Origin: Brassica napus
Taxonomy: Eukaryota > Streptophyta > Magnoliopsida > Brassicales > Brassicaceae
Length of the DNA stretch: 64,000 nucleotides
Assembly (NCBI RefSeq): GCF_020379485.1
Contig: NC_063451.1
Location: 24,100,630-24,164,629, forward strand
Direction: 5' to 3'
Shown here: in pieces, positions 36,578 through 47,540 of the stretch
How the letters are laid out: every line of letters starts with the position of its first letter
Position numbering within the stretch: the first letter of the stretch is position 1
Program-made: the position numbers and the translations under genes
Notes under the pieces: generated by a model
Told to the model about the DNA's origin: nothing
Databases searched by the model: none
The model's input: only the letters and a program-made list of their open reading frames with translations

Positions 36578-37597
36578 TCCCCTATATATTATTTGAGAAG
36601 CAATACAACTTCTTTTTGTAGCCACATGTTATCACTAGAATCATTACAGAAATATGTTGGTCCATCCAATTATATAATAAGCTTTTTATTAAACTAACAA
36701 TAAATTTATCATTAATGTACTTTATTATTTCCTTAAATAAAATTTACGGAATTGCCTAATGTGGCTAAAGTATATATGAGAATTAATGATTTTGAATAAT
36801 AAAGATTTGATAAAAAATAGTGTATCTTCTATCATATTTGTTTAATTTTAAACTATTAAATAAATTAAACAACCATAATAACCATATAATAAAAATTTAG
36901 ATTTTTATGTATATGTTATATTTTGAATTTTTACAAACGGTTATAAATTACTAAAACTGTTAAAAGTCTCACATTCAAATTTTATGATCCATGGTTTAAA
37001 ATTTTTGTTATGGCAAAATACAAATGATTACAAAAATTATATAAGTAAAAAGTCTAATTTAATTAATTATTAAGATTAATATATATATCGTTTTAAATTA
37101 AACTATAAACCATATAAAATACAATATTTTAGTTTCAAATTTTACTTTGAACAATTTTTTTGATAAAAATTTTGAACGATCATTGACAACTTATTTTTTT
37201 AAAAAAATTATAAATTATTAAAACTATTAATCCCACAATGAAAATTTTGTTATCAGTAATTTAAATTTTTTCTATAAAAGATACAAATGATCAAAAAACT
37301 ATATGAGTAGAAATCATCATTTAATAGACATTAATATTAAAAATATACTAAAATATATTATATATGCCAGTATCATTTAAATTTAATAACATATCCTATC
37401 AAATATAAAAAAAATATTTTTTGGATTAATAAAATTGATTTATATGTTCGCACCAATTTAATTATATATTTAATAGTTACTGAATTTTAATTATTTAATA
37501 TATATTTATTATTTCATAATATGTAAAAAAAATTTAATACATAAAATAATTTATATATATAATGTTGATCCCGCGCAAGGCGCGGATCTTAATCTAG
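36578..37597 (+). mobile_element. Helitron A (non-autonomous)
   Basis: It begins TCCCCTATATATTATTTG after A and ends CTAG before T. The 3' hairpin CCGCGC-AAG-GCGCGG (37571-37585) lies twelve bases from the end. The duplicated block at 28180-28200 reads GCGATA then TCTTTTATATATTC without the insert, which gives the exact ends and the A/T target. It is AT-rich, with no RepHel gene. Confidence 0.95.
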
Positions 37598-37966
37598 TCT
37601 TTTATATATTCTTTTAGAAACATTAAAATCTATGAGTTATGACATGTATCGAGAGCTGGTCCTGAATAGTAGCTGATGAATGATGATGTATGTACTTTAA
37701 GGGCGGCAACAAATACATATTTCTTTGGGGTCGATGTAAGGTAAATTTCCTGCAGCTCAACTCGTAATGACGTAACTGAGATCACACACAGAGCTGGTTT
37801 CAATCTACAAAACTAAGTTTTTAGCATTTTCACAGTTTTCTTAAAACAATGGGCCAAAATAAATCAAGTTGGGGTTTACATGTCGTCCTACTTCGTAATC
37901 TCGTTTTAAACTTCACCAAATGAAACCATAGCTATTAGTCTATTACATAGCAGTCTTGCAAACACA
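37598..37966. repeat. Duplicated block between the Helitrons
   Basis: 37598-37862 matches 28190-28460; 37905-37966 matches 21590-21655 and 28745-28797. The RPT2 last exon present between these two parts at 28535 is absent here. Confidence 0.75.
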
Positions 37967-39002
37967 TCCCCTATATATTATTTGTGAAACATTACAACTT
38001 CTTTTTGTAGCCACATGTCATCATTAGGATGATTCTTAGAATTACTAGAGAAATAGGTTGGTTCATCTAATTATATAATAATTTTTTTATTAAACTAACC
38101 ATAAATTCATTATTAATGTCATTTATTATTTTCTTAAATAAAAATTACGGAATTGCCTAATGTGGATAAAGTATATATGACAATTAATGATTTTGAATAA
38201 TAAAGATCTGATAAAAAAAATGTATCTTCTATCAAATTTGTTTAATTTAAAACTATTAAAATAACTTTTAAAAAACACAATAACCATATTATAAAAATTT
38301 AGATTTTTCTGTATATTTTATATTTTGAATTTTAAAAAATGACTATAAATTACTAAAACTGTTAAAAGTCTCACATTCAAATTTTGCGATCCATGGTTTA
38401 AAATTTTTGTTATGACAAAATAAAAATAATTACAAAATCATATAAGTAAAAGTCTAATTTAATTAATCATTAAGATTTAAAATATATATGTATATATATC
38501 ATTCTAAATTAAACTATAAACCATATTGAATAAATAAATATTTTAGTTTCAAAATTTACTTTGAATAATTTTTTTTGATAAAAGTTTTGAACTAACATTG
38601 ATAAATTTTTTTAAATTATCAATTACTAAAATTATTAATCCCACAATAAAATTTTTGTTATCAGTAATTTAAAGTTTTTGCTATTAAAGATACACATGAT
38701 CAAAAAAATATATGAGTAGAAAGCATCATTTAAAAAAAAATAGACATTAATATTAAAAATATACTATGTATGTTAATATCATTTAAATTTAATTACATAT
38801 CCTATAAAAAAAATTTATAAAATTGTTTGGATTAATAAAATTGATTTATACGTTCGCACCAATTTAATTATATATGTAATAGTTACTGATTTTTAATTAT
38901 TCAATATATATTTATTATTTCATAATATGTAAGAACATATAATACATAAAATAATTTTTATATATAATTTTTATCCCGCGCAAGGTGCGGGTCTTAATCT
39001 AG
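37967..39002 (+). mobile_element. Helitron B (non-autonomous), sister of Helitron A
   Basis: It starts TCCCCTATATATTATTTG and ends AATCTAG. The hairpin CCCGCGC-AAG-GTGCGGG (38975-38991) precedes CTAG by seven bases. The empty site survives at 28790-28812, where CAAACACA is followed at once by TTATTTTAGAAC. It resembles Helitron A along its whole length and in the same orientation, only about 370 bases away. Confidence 0.95.
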
Positions 39003-39097
39003 TTATTTAGAACTTTAGATGCAGCAGTTTCTTTTGACATATAGAGATTTACTTTATTAGACGAGAAGAAAGAAGATGGTCCTGTGTGTTTGATCTT

Positions 39098-41052
39098 TTA
39101 GCGTCCGTGTGATGCAAATGATTCCGTAAATGTAACCGTGGCGATCGAACTAGGCTGCGCAGGAGCCGCGGTTGCTTCAGTGGCTCCAACGTTTTCTCGA
39201 GCTTTCACAACATCAAGCAAGTTATGAGGTAGCTGAGCCACACCGTCCAGGAACTGGATGACGATGGACATGCTCGGTCTCATGGCAGCAACCGGATGCG
39301 AACAGAGCAAGCCTAGCTTGAGAACCATTGTTACTTGCTCCTCAAGGTATTTGTCATCATGCTTCACCCTCTCGTCAACCACTTGCAATATGTCATCTTT
39401 CCAACAATCTAGCACCCAATCAGTAAGAACCATCTCGCTTGGCGAAGACGCTCGTGGCAAGACAGGTCTTCTCCCGCAAGTAATCTCTAACATGAATACT
39501 CCAAAGGCGAACACATCAGAGCTTGTGCTTGCCTTCCCTGTCCTTGAGAGCTCCGGTGAGATATACCCAAACGTGCCAGCCACGTTAGAGGTCTGAGGAT
39601 CGATTCGGTGTTCACAAAGCTTGGCAAGACCAAAATCACCAAGCTTTGCGTTCATAGATTCATCGAGAAGAATGTTTGCTGGCTTGATGTCTCTGTGAAT
39701 GATGACTTGAACCCATTGTTGGTGTAGATACAAGAGACCAGAAGCTACATCTTTGATGATGTTGAATCTTTGAGACCAGTCAAGACTCTGTTCTGGTTGG
39801 TGGTAGAGGAACTTATCTAGACTACCTTTTGGCATACAATCGTAGACCAAATAGAGTTCCCCCTTGCGTCTGCAGTAACCGAGAAGCCGAACTAAGTTAG
39901 GATGCCTGAGACGGCCAATGGTGGCAATCTCGGCGATAAACTCTCTCATTCCTTGTCTTGAATCATGAGAAACTTTCTTCACGGCGATGTCTAGGTTAGA
40001 TGACAACAGTGTACCTTTGTAGACTTTACCAAACCCTCATTTGCCAAGAAGCTCGCTGTTCTTGAAACCCTTTGTGGCAATGTAGAGATCCTTGTAAGCG
40101 AACCTATGTGGACCAAACTGAACCTCCCAGTCTTCAAGAACTTCCATTAACTTCTTTCTTTTCATGAGAAGCATGAAACTTATGGTCAAGAAGATGAGGA
40201 CTGCGAGGCCGGTCATACTCAAACTGATAGCCAATATCTTTTTTAAACTACTCCGAGAGTCTTGCTGATAGTCATCAGGAAGTTTTGGAAGACGAGATGG
40301 GTCTATGTCTGAAGCTTTCCCATTGAGCTTGAAGGTCCAACCAAGAATATAATGAGATGAAAGAATAGAGCCTGTGGATGAAGTGAAACCGACATACATG
40401 GACTCCAGGAGATATGGCGATAGATTTTTGGTTAGAGAAAGCAGTGGCCTCTTTAGCTTAGCGACATGAAGAGGATGAAGAGTGATATTGAGTTGTTTCC
40501 TTGATGAATCATATTCAACCCAGGCTTGTATCGGTTTCCTACTTATAAGAGATATGTTTTTGAAAGTACCGTCTTCTTTGTAATAATCTGCTGAAGCTGC
40601 TTTCTCTGATCTTAATCTGTTGATGTCGATACCAACATGGTTATCATCCATGTCACCGAATTCACGGCTCTGGATTGTATCAAACTCAACTGCTACAACA
40701 TGATTTGAGGGATCTCCATTATTTGTCATATTAAAGAGCCCTAGATATTGCGAGGGAAAGCTATAGGGCAAGCCTTTGGTAGGAGAAATGGCAAAAGCGA
40801 TTCCATGGCCACTAGCAGACACTATGGCGAAAACAAATGTAGTGGTGAGTCCTTGAACCGAACAGGGAACTTGTAGAAAACTTGACCAGTTTTTTGTTCC
40901 GCGTAATTTGTAAGCTTCATTAGGCCATTGGAGTCAAGATTGGCAGTTCCATAGCTGTCGTACAAGTAACCATTGAAGCCGAACTCTCCTCTTTCACTCT
41001 GAGAAACTGCCTTGTTCAAGAAGAGAAGAAGCAGTAGCACAAACATGTTCAT
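39098..41052 (-). pseudogene. LECRK59: L-type lectin receptor-like kinase (LecRK-V.9-like), broken
   Basis: Plasma-membrane receptor kinases of this family sense extracellular signals in defence. From Met 41052: signal peptide MNMFVLLLLLFLNKAVSQ, legume-lectin domain (FGFNGYLYDSYGTANLDSNG, VAVEFDTIQ, IDINRL), transmembrane helix (AVLIFLTISFMLLM, about 40170-40210), then kinase with IAVKKVSH, catalytic HRDIKPANILLDE, DFGLAK and an SPEL-type APE motif, and a Thr/Ala-rich tail. Two lesions: a deletion/frameshift near 40843 after VRFKDSP removes lectin residues and ends the frame, and a TGA at 40037-40039 falls inside the glycine-rich loop, separating the lectin-TM part from the otherwise open kinase part. 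Gene name rests on family resemblance and neighbours. Confidence 0.88.
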
Positions 41053-41194
41053 ATTTCCGCAGAAGAAAAATAATAATCGCTGTGATGAGTGAGTGATCTT
41101 GCCACATATAGCAAACAACTTGGAGAGTATTGGATGGATGGTCATCGTCTGTCCCCCACAAAGGGTTAGATGACAACAGTCCTCTGAGTTATTA

Positions 41195-41655
41195 TCCGAG
41201 ATCCGGATTCGATCCGAGATCCCCTCCGGATCCGCTCCGAAAATAAGATATCCGGGGTGGGGTATCTGTGCAAACCGAATCCGGATCCGGATATCTTAAT
41301 TTTTAGGTCCGGATATCCGGATCCGAATCCGTATTTTTAAAATACATTAAATTTTTAAATTTTATTAATATTTATATTTGATATATTAATATTTATACAT
41401 GAATTAATCTTATAATATTATATTTTAGTTTTTACAATATATCAATATATTTATAAATATTTAATTTATGTATTATATTAAAAAAAATTAGTATTTTTTG
41501 TTAAAAAAATTATTTTTAATTATTTTGACGGATCCGGATCCGGATATCCGCGGATAATAGAATATCGAGACGGATATCCGAAACCCGGATATCCGGAAAC
41601 CACGAATCCGGATCCGGATATCCTAAATTTCCCGGATATCCGGATTCGTCCCAGG
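41195..41655. mobile_element. GGATCCGGATATCC-rich element, hAT-like
   Basis: Both ends of this 460-bp stretch are packed with GGATATCCGGATCC-type palindromic words around an AT-rich centre. The right end reads GTCCCAGGGCTA, like inverted hAT ends (compare 18793-18799). The left end and target duplicate were not resolved. It lies just upstream of the LecRK start, in its promoter. Confidence 0.55.
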
Positions 41656-41679
41656 GCTACTGATACGCGTTTTGAGTAT

Positions 41680-41953
41680 TTATGGGCCTTAGCATCAAGC
41701 CCATAAGCCCATATTGGATATAATCAACTCAGCTTGAGTTGGAGCTGACTGATCGATCATCTGTAATCTTTGAAGACTTCTTATCTCTTTTATCCACGAA
41801 ACCAAAGAGCAGAGCAGAGGAGACAGACAAAATGAGATAAGGATTTTGAAGCCTCTCACTTCTTTCCTCGCTTCTCTCTAGGCTTATTTGTCAAGGAAAG
41901 TAGCGATTTTTTCTCGGTTTAGTTTCTCTTGGAGAACAAAGACGAACTTAAAG
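41680..41953 (+). promoter_or_regulatory. EMB2726 promoter and leader exon
   Basis: ATGGGCCTTAGC and AAGCCCATAAGCCCATATTGG (about 41681-41720) are site II type motifs. A pyrimidine-rich leader runs to 41953, where AAAG|GTAGCTCC fits a 5' donor. The matching acceptor is TGTTGTAG at 44770, immediately before the start codon, making 41954-44770 a 5' UTR intron that now contains two hAT elements. Confidence 0.55.
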
Positions 41954-42003
41954 GTAGCTCCTTTCTTAGTTGTGCTCAAATGGGTCTCTCTCAGTGTAAT
42001 TGT

Positions 42004-43432
42004 TATAGCTGTCAAATGGTCCGTCCATGGTCCAAATGGGCATGACCAGTTAGACCATTTCAGTTTTGGGCAATAATGGGTGGTCCATATTGGACAATGG
42101 TCCAGACTCCAAACAAATGTCCAAGACCAATAGAGACCATGTCCAAATGGGCATGCCCATGGACATCCAATAAAATTTATAATTATTTTTTAATTGTTAG
42201 TTTAGATCTTATTTCTAAAATTTTGAAATTATGTTTACTTTCCAAAATTATAAAAGTATTTTTTTCTTGTTCGAAACCGAGAAATTGCGTTTTCCCGCCA
42301 AAATCAGAAATTGCGTTTTTCCGCCAAAACCGAAAATTGTGTTTTCCCGCCAAAACCGAGAAATTACGCTTTCCCACCGAAACCGAGAAATTGTTTTTTC
42401 CCGCCAAAACCTTGAAATTGCGTTTTCCCGCCAAAACCGAAAATTGCGTTTTTCCGCCAAAACCTTGAAATTGCGTTTTCCCGCCAAAACCGAAAATTGC
42501 GTTTTTCCGTCAAAACCGAGAAATTACGTTTTCCCGCCAAAACCGAAAAATTGTGTTTTCCCGCCAAAACCGAAAATTGTGTTTTTCCGCCAAAACCGAA
42601 AAATTGCGTTTTTCCGCCAAAACCGAGAAATTGAGTTTTCCCGCCAAAACCGAGAAATTGCGTTTTCCCGCCGAAACCGAGAAATTGTGTTTTTCCGCCG
42701 AAACCGAGAAATTGCGTTTTCCCGCCGAAACCGAGAAATTGCGTTTTCCCGCCGAAACCGAGAAATTGCGTTTTCCCGCCGAAACCGAGAAATTGTGTTT
42801 TCCCGCTGAAACCGAGAAATAATCCGCGAAATTGTGTTTCCCCGCCAAAACCAAAAAATTGTGTTTTCCCTCCAAAACCGAGAAATTGCGTTTTTGTGCC
42901 AAAACCGAGAAATTGCGCTTTCCCGCCAAAACCGAGAAATTACGTTTTCCTGCCGAAACCGAGAAATTGTGTTTTCCCGCCGAAACCGAGAAATTGTGTT
43001 TTCCCGCTGAAACCGAGAAATTGTGTTTTCCCGCCAAAACCGAGAAATTGCGTTTTCCCACCAAAACCGAGAAATTGTGTTTTCACGCCAAAATCGAAAA
43101 ATTGTGTTTTCCCGCCAAATTAATGAAATACATTTTTCAGTCAAAATTGTGAAATTATGTTTTCCGTCAAAATCGTGAATTTTTTATTTTAAAGATAAAA
43201 CTATTGTTTTGGGTTCAAATGTAAAGTTATGTTTTCGTTTGTTAAACTCATAAAAACATGTTTAAGGAAGCCCATGGACACCCATTGTCCATTTGGTCTT
43301 CGCCGAATTAGACCATGTACCAATTGGTCTTTTGTCCAGTTGGACCATTTATTAATTGGGCACGTCTATAGCCCGCCCAAAATGAATTGGACTGGGCTAG
43401 CCCATGGTCAGCCCGCCCAGTTGACACCCCTA
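42004..43432 (+). mobile_element. hAT element 1 with E2F-motif minisatellite
   Basis: Left end TATAGCTGTCAAATGG and inverted right end TAGGGGTGTCAACTGG are hAT-like terminal repeats. The exact 8-bp duplication GTAATTGT (41996-42003 and 43433-43440) confirms the ends. Subterminal TGGTCCATTTGG-type words flank a central minisatellite (42279-43110). There is no transposase. It lies in the presumed 5' UTR intron of EMB2726. Confidence 0.93.
42279..43110 (+). repeat. 27-bp minisatellite with TTTTCCCGCC cores (array 1)
   Basis: About 30 units of the type AAACCGAGAAATTGCGTTTT-CCCGCCG repeat with a 27-base period. By eye some 18 units hold a perfect TTTTCCCGC core; the others differ by a base (TTTTTCCGCC, CCCACC). 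TTTCCCGC is the E2F/DP consensus site. Because 27 is a multiple of three, open frames run through the array on both strands (FPPKPRNCV or GKRNFSVSA repeats); they are not taken as genes. Confidence 0.95.
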
Positions 43433-43444
43433 GTAATTGTGAAG

Positions 43445-44634
43445 TATAGCTGTCAAATGGTCCGTCCATTGTCCAAATGGGCATGACCAGTTGGACCATT
43501 TCAGTTTTGGGCAATAATGGGTGGTCCATATTAGACAATGGTCCAAACAAATGTCCAAGACCAATAGAGACTATGTCCAAATAGGCATGTCCATGGACAC
43601 CTAATAAAATTTATAATTATTTTTTAATTATTAGTTTAGATCTTATTTCTAAAATTTTGAAATTATGTTTACTTTCCAAAATTATAAAAGTATTTTTTTC
43701 TTGTTCGAAACCGAGAAATTGCGTTTTCCCGCCAAAACCAGAAATTGCGTTTTTCTGCCAAAACCGAAAATTGCGTTTTTCCGCCAAAACCGAAAATTGC
43801 GTTTTTCCGCCAAAACCGAGAAATTACGTTTTCCCGCCAAAACCGAAAAATTGCGTTTTCCCGCCAAAACCAAAAATTGCGTTTTTCCGCCAAAACCGAA
43901 AAATTGCGTTTTCCCGCCAAAACCGAGAAATTGCGTTTTTCCGCCAAAACTGAGAAATTGCGTTTTCCCGCCGAAACCGAAAAATTGTGTTTTCCCGCCG
44001 AAACCGAAAAATTGCGTTTTCCCGCCGAAACCGAGAAATTGCGTTTTCCCGCCGAAACCGAGAAATTGCGTTTTCCCGCCAAAACCGAGAAATTGCGTTT
44101 TCCCGCCGAAACCGAGAAATTGTGTTTTCCCGCTGAAACCGAGAAATAATCCGCGAAATTGTGTTTCCCCGCCAAAACCAAAAAATTGCGTTTTCCCGCC
44201 AAAACCGAGAAATTGCGTTTTCTGCCAAAACCGAGAAATTGCGCTTTCCCGCCAAAACCGAGAAATTGCGTTTTCCCGCCAAAACCGAGAAATTGCGTTT
44301 TCCCGCCGAAACCGAGAAATTGTGTTTTCCCGCCAAATTAATGAAGTACTTTTTTCAGTCAAAATTGTGAAATTATGTTTTCCGTCAAAATCATGAATTT
44401 TTTATTTTAAAGATAAAACTATTGTTTTGGGTTCAAATGTAAAGTTATGTTTTCGTTTGTTAAACTTATAAAAACATGTTTTAGGAAGCCCATGGACACC
44501 CATTGTCCATTTGGTCTTCGCCGAATTAGACCATGTACCAATTGGTCTTTTGTCCAGTTGGACCATTTATTAATTGGGCACGTCCATAACCCGCCCAAAA
44601 TGAATTGGACTAGCCCGCCCAGTTGACACCTCTA
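43445..44634 (+). mobile_element. hAT element 2 with E2F-motif minisatellite
   Basis: Same ends and interior as element 1, same orientation, starting 13 bases after it. Its flanks TTGTGAAG (43437-43444) and TTGTGCAG (44635-44642) are an 8-bp duplication with one mismatch. The left duplicate overlaps the right duplicate of element 1 by four bases, so this is a separate insertion beside the first. Confidence 0.92.
43709..44335 (+). repeat. 27-bp minisatellite with TTTTCCCGCC cores (array 2)
   Basis: About 23 units of the same repeat as array 1; about 16 keep a perfect TTTTCCCGC core. An AATAATCCGCG interruption (about 44145) occurs at the same place as in array 1 (about 42822). Confidence 0.95.
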
Positions 44635-44773
44635 TTGTGCAGTCATTGTACCGACTGTTCGCGTGTTGTTTAATTAGAAAAGAGTGGCCTTTTTCTTTAT
44701 ATCAGTCTCTGTTTTTTTGCTCAGTAAAGCTTGAAACTTGACAGTGTGTAAAATGCTTTATATGTTGTAGGTG

Positions 44774-46304
44774 ATGGCTACGGTTAGTTCTCCTTCTCTC
44801 AGCAAAGCCGGGCTCATTCCCGGAACCGCTTTTACTGTAAAGAAGAATGATTACTCCATCAAATGTTGCTTCTGGCGTAATGCTGGGCAAAAGCAGACAC
44901 CATCATCCGCTCAAAGACTCGTCTTGCCTCTTTCCACTTCTCTTAAGTTGTTTCCTACTCACGGAAAGCAGTTTGTGTTGCATCCTTATCGTAGTAGAGC
45001 CACAGGGACTGATGTTGTGGCAACAGTAGAGGAACAAGACTCTTCTCCTCCTGTTGCGGATGATGCAGCTCCTACTACTACTACTACTACTACTACTACA
45101 ACATCTCAGTCAAGGGGAACAGCTAGAGCCGGGAGGAAGAGTGAAATGCCTTCCGTTAAGAACGAGGAGCTTGTTCTGGTGCTACCTTCACCGGGAAAGT
45201 AAGAGCCATCCAGCCCTTTGGTGCTTTCGTTGACTTTGGTGCTTTCACTGATGGATTAGTCCATGTCTCTCAACTGAGTGACACCTTTGTTAAAGATGTC
45301 GCGAGTGTTGTCACTATAGGGCAAGAGGTGAAAGTGAGGCTGGTGGAAGCTGACATTGAGGCAAAACGTATTTCTCTTACTATGCGTGAGAATGATGATT
45401 CTACTCAAAGTGGTGGTGGTGGTGGTGATACTCAGCCGAGGGGCGGAGAGAAGAGGAATGCTTTAAAAGGAGGGCAGAGGAAGGAAGATGGGTTTAGCTC
45501 AAAGTATGTGAAAGGGCAGATGTTACATGGAACGGTGAAGAATCTGACTAGGTCAGGAGCGTTTATAACGATAGGGGAAGGTGAAGAAGGTTTCTTACCT
45601 ACGAATGAGGAAGCAGATGATGGGATTGGGAGCATGATGATGGGTGGTGGCTCTTCTTTGCAAGCTGGACAAGAGGTTAAGGTTCGTGTGTTGAGGATAA
45701 CTAGGGGACGTATTACTTTGACTATGAAAGAGAAAGATGATGGTAAGTTCGATGAAACGCCTAGTCAAGGTGTTGTGCATACAGCAACGAATCCTTTTGT
45801 GCTTGCTTTTGGGAAGAACGAGGAGATCGCTGCGTTTCTTGACCAGTAGAGCCTGTGACTGTGACTGTGAGTGAATCAGAAGAAGCTGTAGCATCTGAAG
45901 AAACAAGTGAAGAGGTTGTCTCATCAGAAACTCCCAAGGTAGAAGAAGTGATAGAGACCAAAGCTCAAGATGCTTCGCAGGAGTCAGAAGGGACTTGGTG
46001 CAGCAGCTGAAGTTGAAGAGGTGGAAAGGTTTGAGGAAAAGGCAGATGCTCCTTCAGTTCCAGAAACCAAAAGTAGGTTGAAATTGCCTTTATACTATAT
46101 TGAATCAGTTCATTGTTTTAATGTGTAATATCACTGACCCTTTTCTTCTACTGGTAACCAGATGAAGAAGGAGTTGCTTGAGGAGCCTTACATTAAAGAT
46201 GACAGTGTCTTGGTAAAGGATCTTGTATAGCAAACTGTGGCTACTCTTGGTGAAAACATGAAAGTCAGGAAGTTTGTCAAGTTTACTCTTGGAGAAGACA
46301 ACTG
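44774..46304 (+). pseudogene. EMB2726: Chloroplast EF-Ts / PSRP-7 gene (EMB2726-like), truncated
   Basis: The intact gene makes a plastid polyprotein with two S1 RNA-binding domains and two EF-Ts modules for chloroplast translation. Here ATG 44774 starts a Ser-rich transit peptide, then a Thr run from (ACT)n at 45070-45100. A one-base loss near 45178 shifts the frame; the first S1 domain continues as [26 protein letters not shown] and the second as [19 protein letters not shown], to a stop at 45847. Acidic linker sequence follows in other frames to about 46075. The EF-Ts body is missing; only its extreme end remains (46162-46304: EEPYIKDDSVLVKDLV, a TAG, then QTVATLGENMKV..FTLGEDN). The Arabidopsis protein is over 900 residues, so roughly two thirds is gone. 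Confidence 0.9.
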
Positions 46305-46747
46305 ATTGAGAAAAAACCAGTTTTCAAATGAGTTTCCTTTTTTTTTTGTAGACAATCTTCAGTATTCACCACCTTTAATTAGAGCTGTAATTGTTTTGTT
46401 CATGAAATATAAGATTGTTCCCATATGGGCTCAAAGCTCTCTCCATAAATATTGCCGGCCCAATAAAACCTAAGGAAAGATACAAAATGTGATGTGTGAA
46501 GGAGAATGAGCAAAACTTGTGAACTGCATACTTCATACTTTAACATCGGCTGAGATAAGGTTTCCTGTGTGGAAGTTTCTCTTTTTATCAACACTAGAAA
46601 GGTCGGTTGCTAAGGAGTTGCAGAACCAAAGTCTTGTTATATTTTTTTTAACTAGAACATGATGTTCCTAGTGATGACAGATCTTGTGGTTAGTTGATAC
46701 TTGGTTGCTGAAGTCACTGTGTGCACTCTGCACTAAGCTGTTTATAG
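46305..46747. other. Spacer between EMB2726 remnant and PLA2 gene
   Basis: Contains the EMB2726 3' flank and the PLA2 promoter/leader. GCCGGCCCAATAAAACC at about 46453 is a site II-like word. No other gene is seen. Confidence 0.4.
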
Positions 46748-47540
46748 ATGAAGTTTGTGTTGCCGAGTATGCCCTGGTTTAACAGCAACAGCTCGGAGAA
46801 AGATGTAGCCATGGTAGAAACCGTGACATCCAGGGCTTCTCTAGGTCAAGGGAACGGCTTGTTGGGTATAAAGATATGGACATGGTCCCTCGGTTCTGTT
46901 ATTCCATGGGCTGCAACTTCTGGTGACCGAAAGCAGAAACCCACTACTATAAACAGAGGGTTAAAAAGACATGCCGTGTCTCGCAAGTCTTCCAGGTTAA
47001 ATAGTGTGAATACTGTTTATAGGTTTAGACCCTATGTGTCCAAGGTTCCTTGGCACACAGGAATGAGGGCGTTTCTCTCGCAGCTTTTCCCGAGGTACGG
47101 GCATTATTGTGGACCCAACTGGTCTAGTGGGAAAGATGGTGGTTCACTGGTATGGGATCAGAGGCCTATTGATTGGTTAGACCATTGCTGTTATTGCCAT
47201 GATATTGGTTATGATACTCATGATCAGGCAGAGATGTTAAAAGCCGACATGGCGTTTCTTGAGTGTTTGGAATCAAACAAGCACGTTGTTACAAGGGGAG
47301 ATGCGCACGTTGCTTTCTTTTACAAGACAATGTGCATAACAGGTAACTACATGAGTTTTGTTTACATTGGGTGTAGATGCTGTTTTAATTTGTTCTTGTT
47401 GTTATGATGATATATCTTGAATGGTCTCAGGTCTCAAAAGCATACTAATTCCCTACAGAAGCTACCTCGTGAAGATACAATATGGGCAAAATGTACTTGA
47501 CTTTGGGTGGATAATGAGCAACTTTAGCAAGAGAAGCTGA
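46748..47540 (+). CDS. Phospholipase A2-family protein (At4g29070-like)
   Basis: Two exons, 46748-47342 and 47431-47540, with a GTAAC donor and CTCAG acceptor, join in phase to 234 codons with no lesions. A basic N-terminal part (to about residue 100) lacks a clear signal peptide. The PLA2 domain has a calcium-loop-like YGHYCGPNWSSGKDGG (about residues 118-133) and the catalytic DHCCYCHDIGYD (about 145-156) with the Cys-Cys-x-x-His-Asp motif; the C terminus is YRSYLVKIQYGQ..FGWIMSNFSKRS. PLA2 hydrolyses the sn-2 acyl chain of phospholipids. The start follows TTTATAG, which could be an acceptor of an untranslated leader intron. In Arabidopsis the homologue follows EMB2726, as here. Confidence 0.88.

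Noticed and set aside
37967..39002. Helitron copies as a gene-bearing autonomous element
   Set aside because: About 1 kb each, AT-rich, with no replication initiator/helicase sequence.
42279..43110. CRISPR-like array
   Set aside because: Units are contiguous without unique spacers and the genome is a plant's; it is a minisatellite.
42231..43152. Long open frames on both strands with FPPKPRNCV or GKRNFSVSA repeats (also 43665-44396 and 48265-49272)
   Set aside because: They follow from a 27-base repeat period free of stops; frames are open in several phases on both strands at once and start or stop at array edges.
43433..43444. Simple tandem duplication explaining the two hAT copies
   Set aside because: Each copy has its own 8-bp target duplicate (GTAATTGT and TTGTGAAG/TTGTGCAG), which a tandem duplication would not give.
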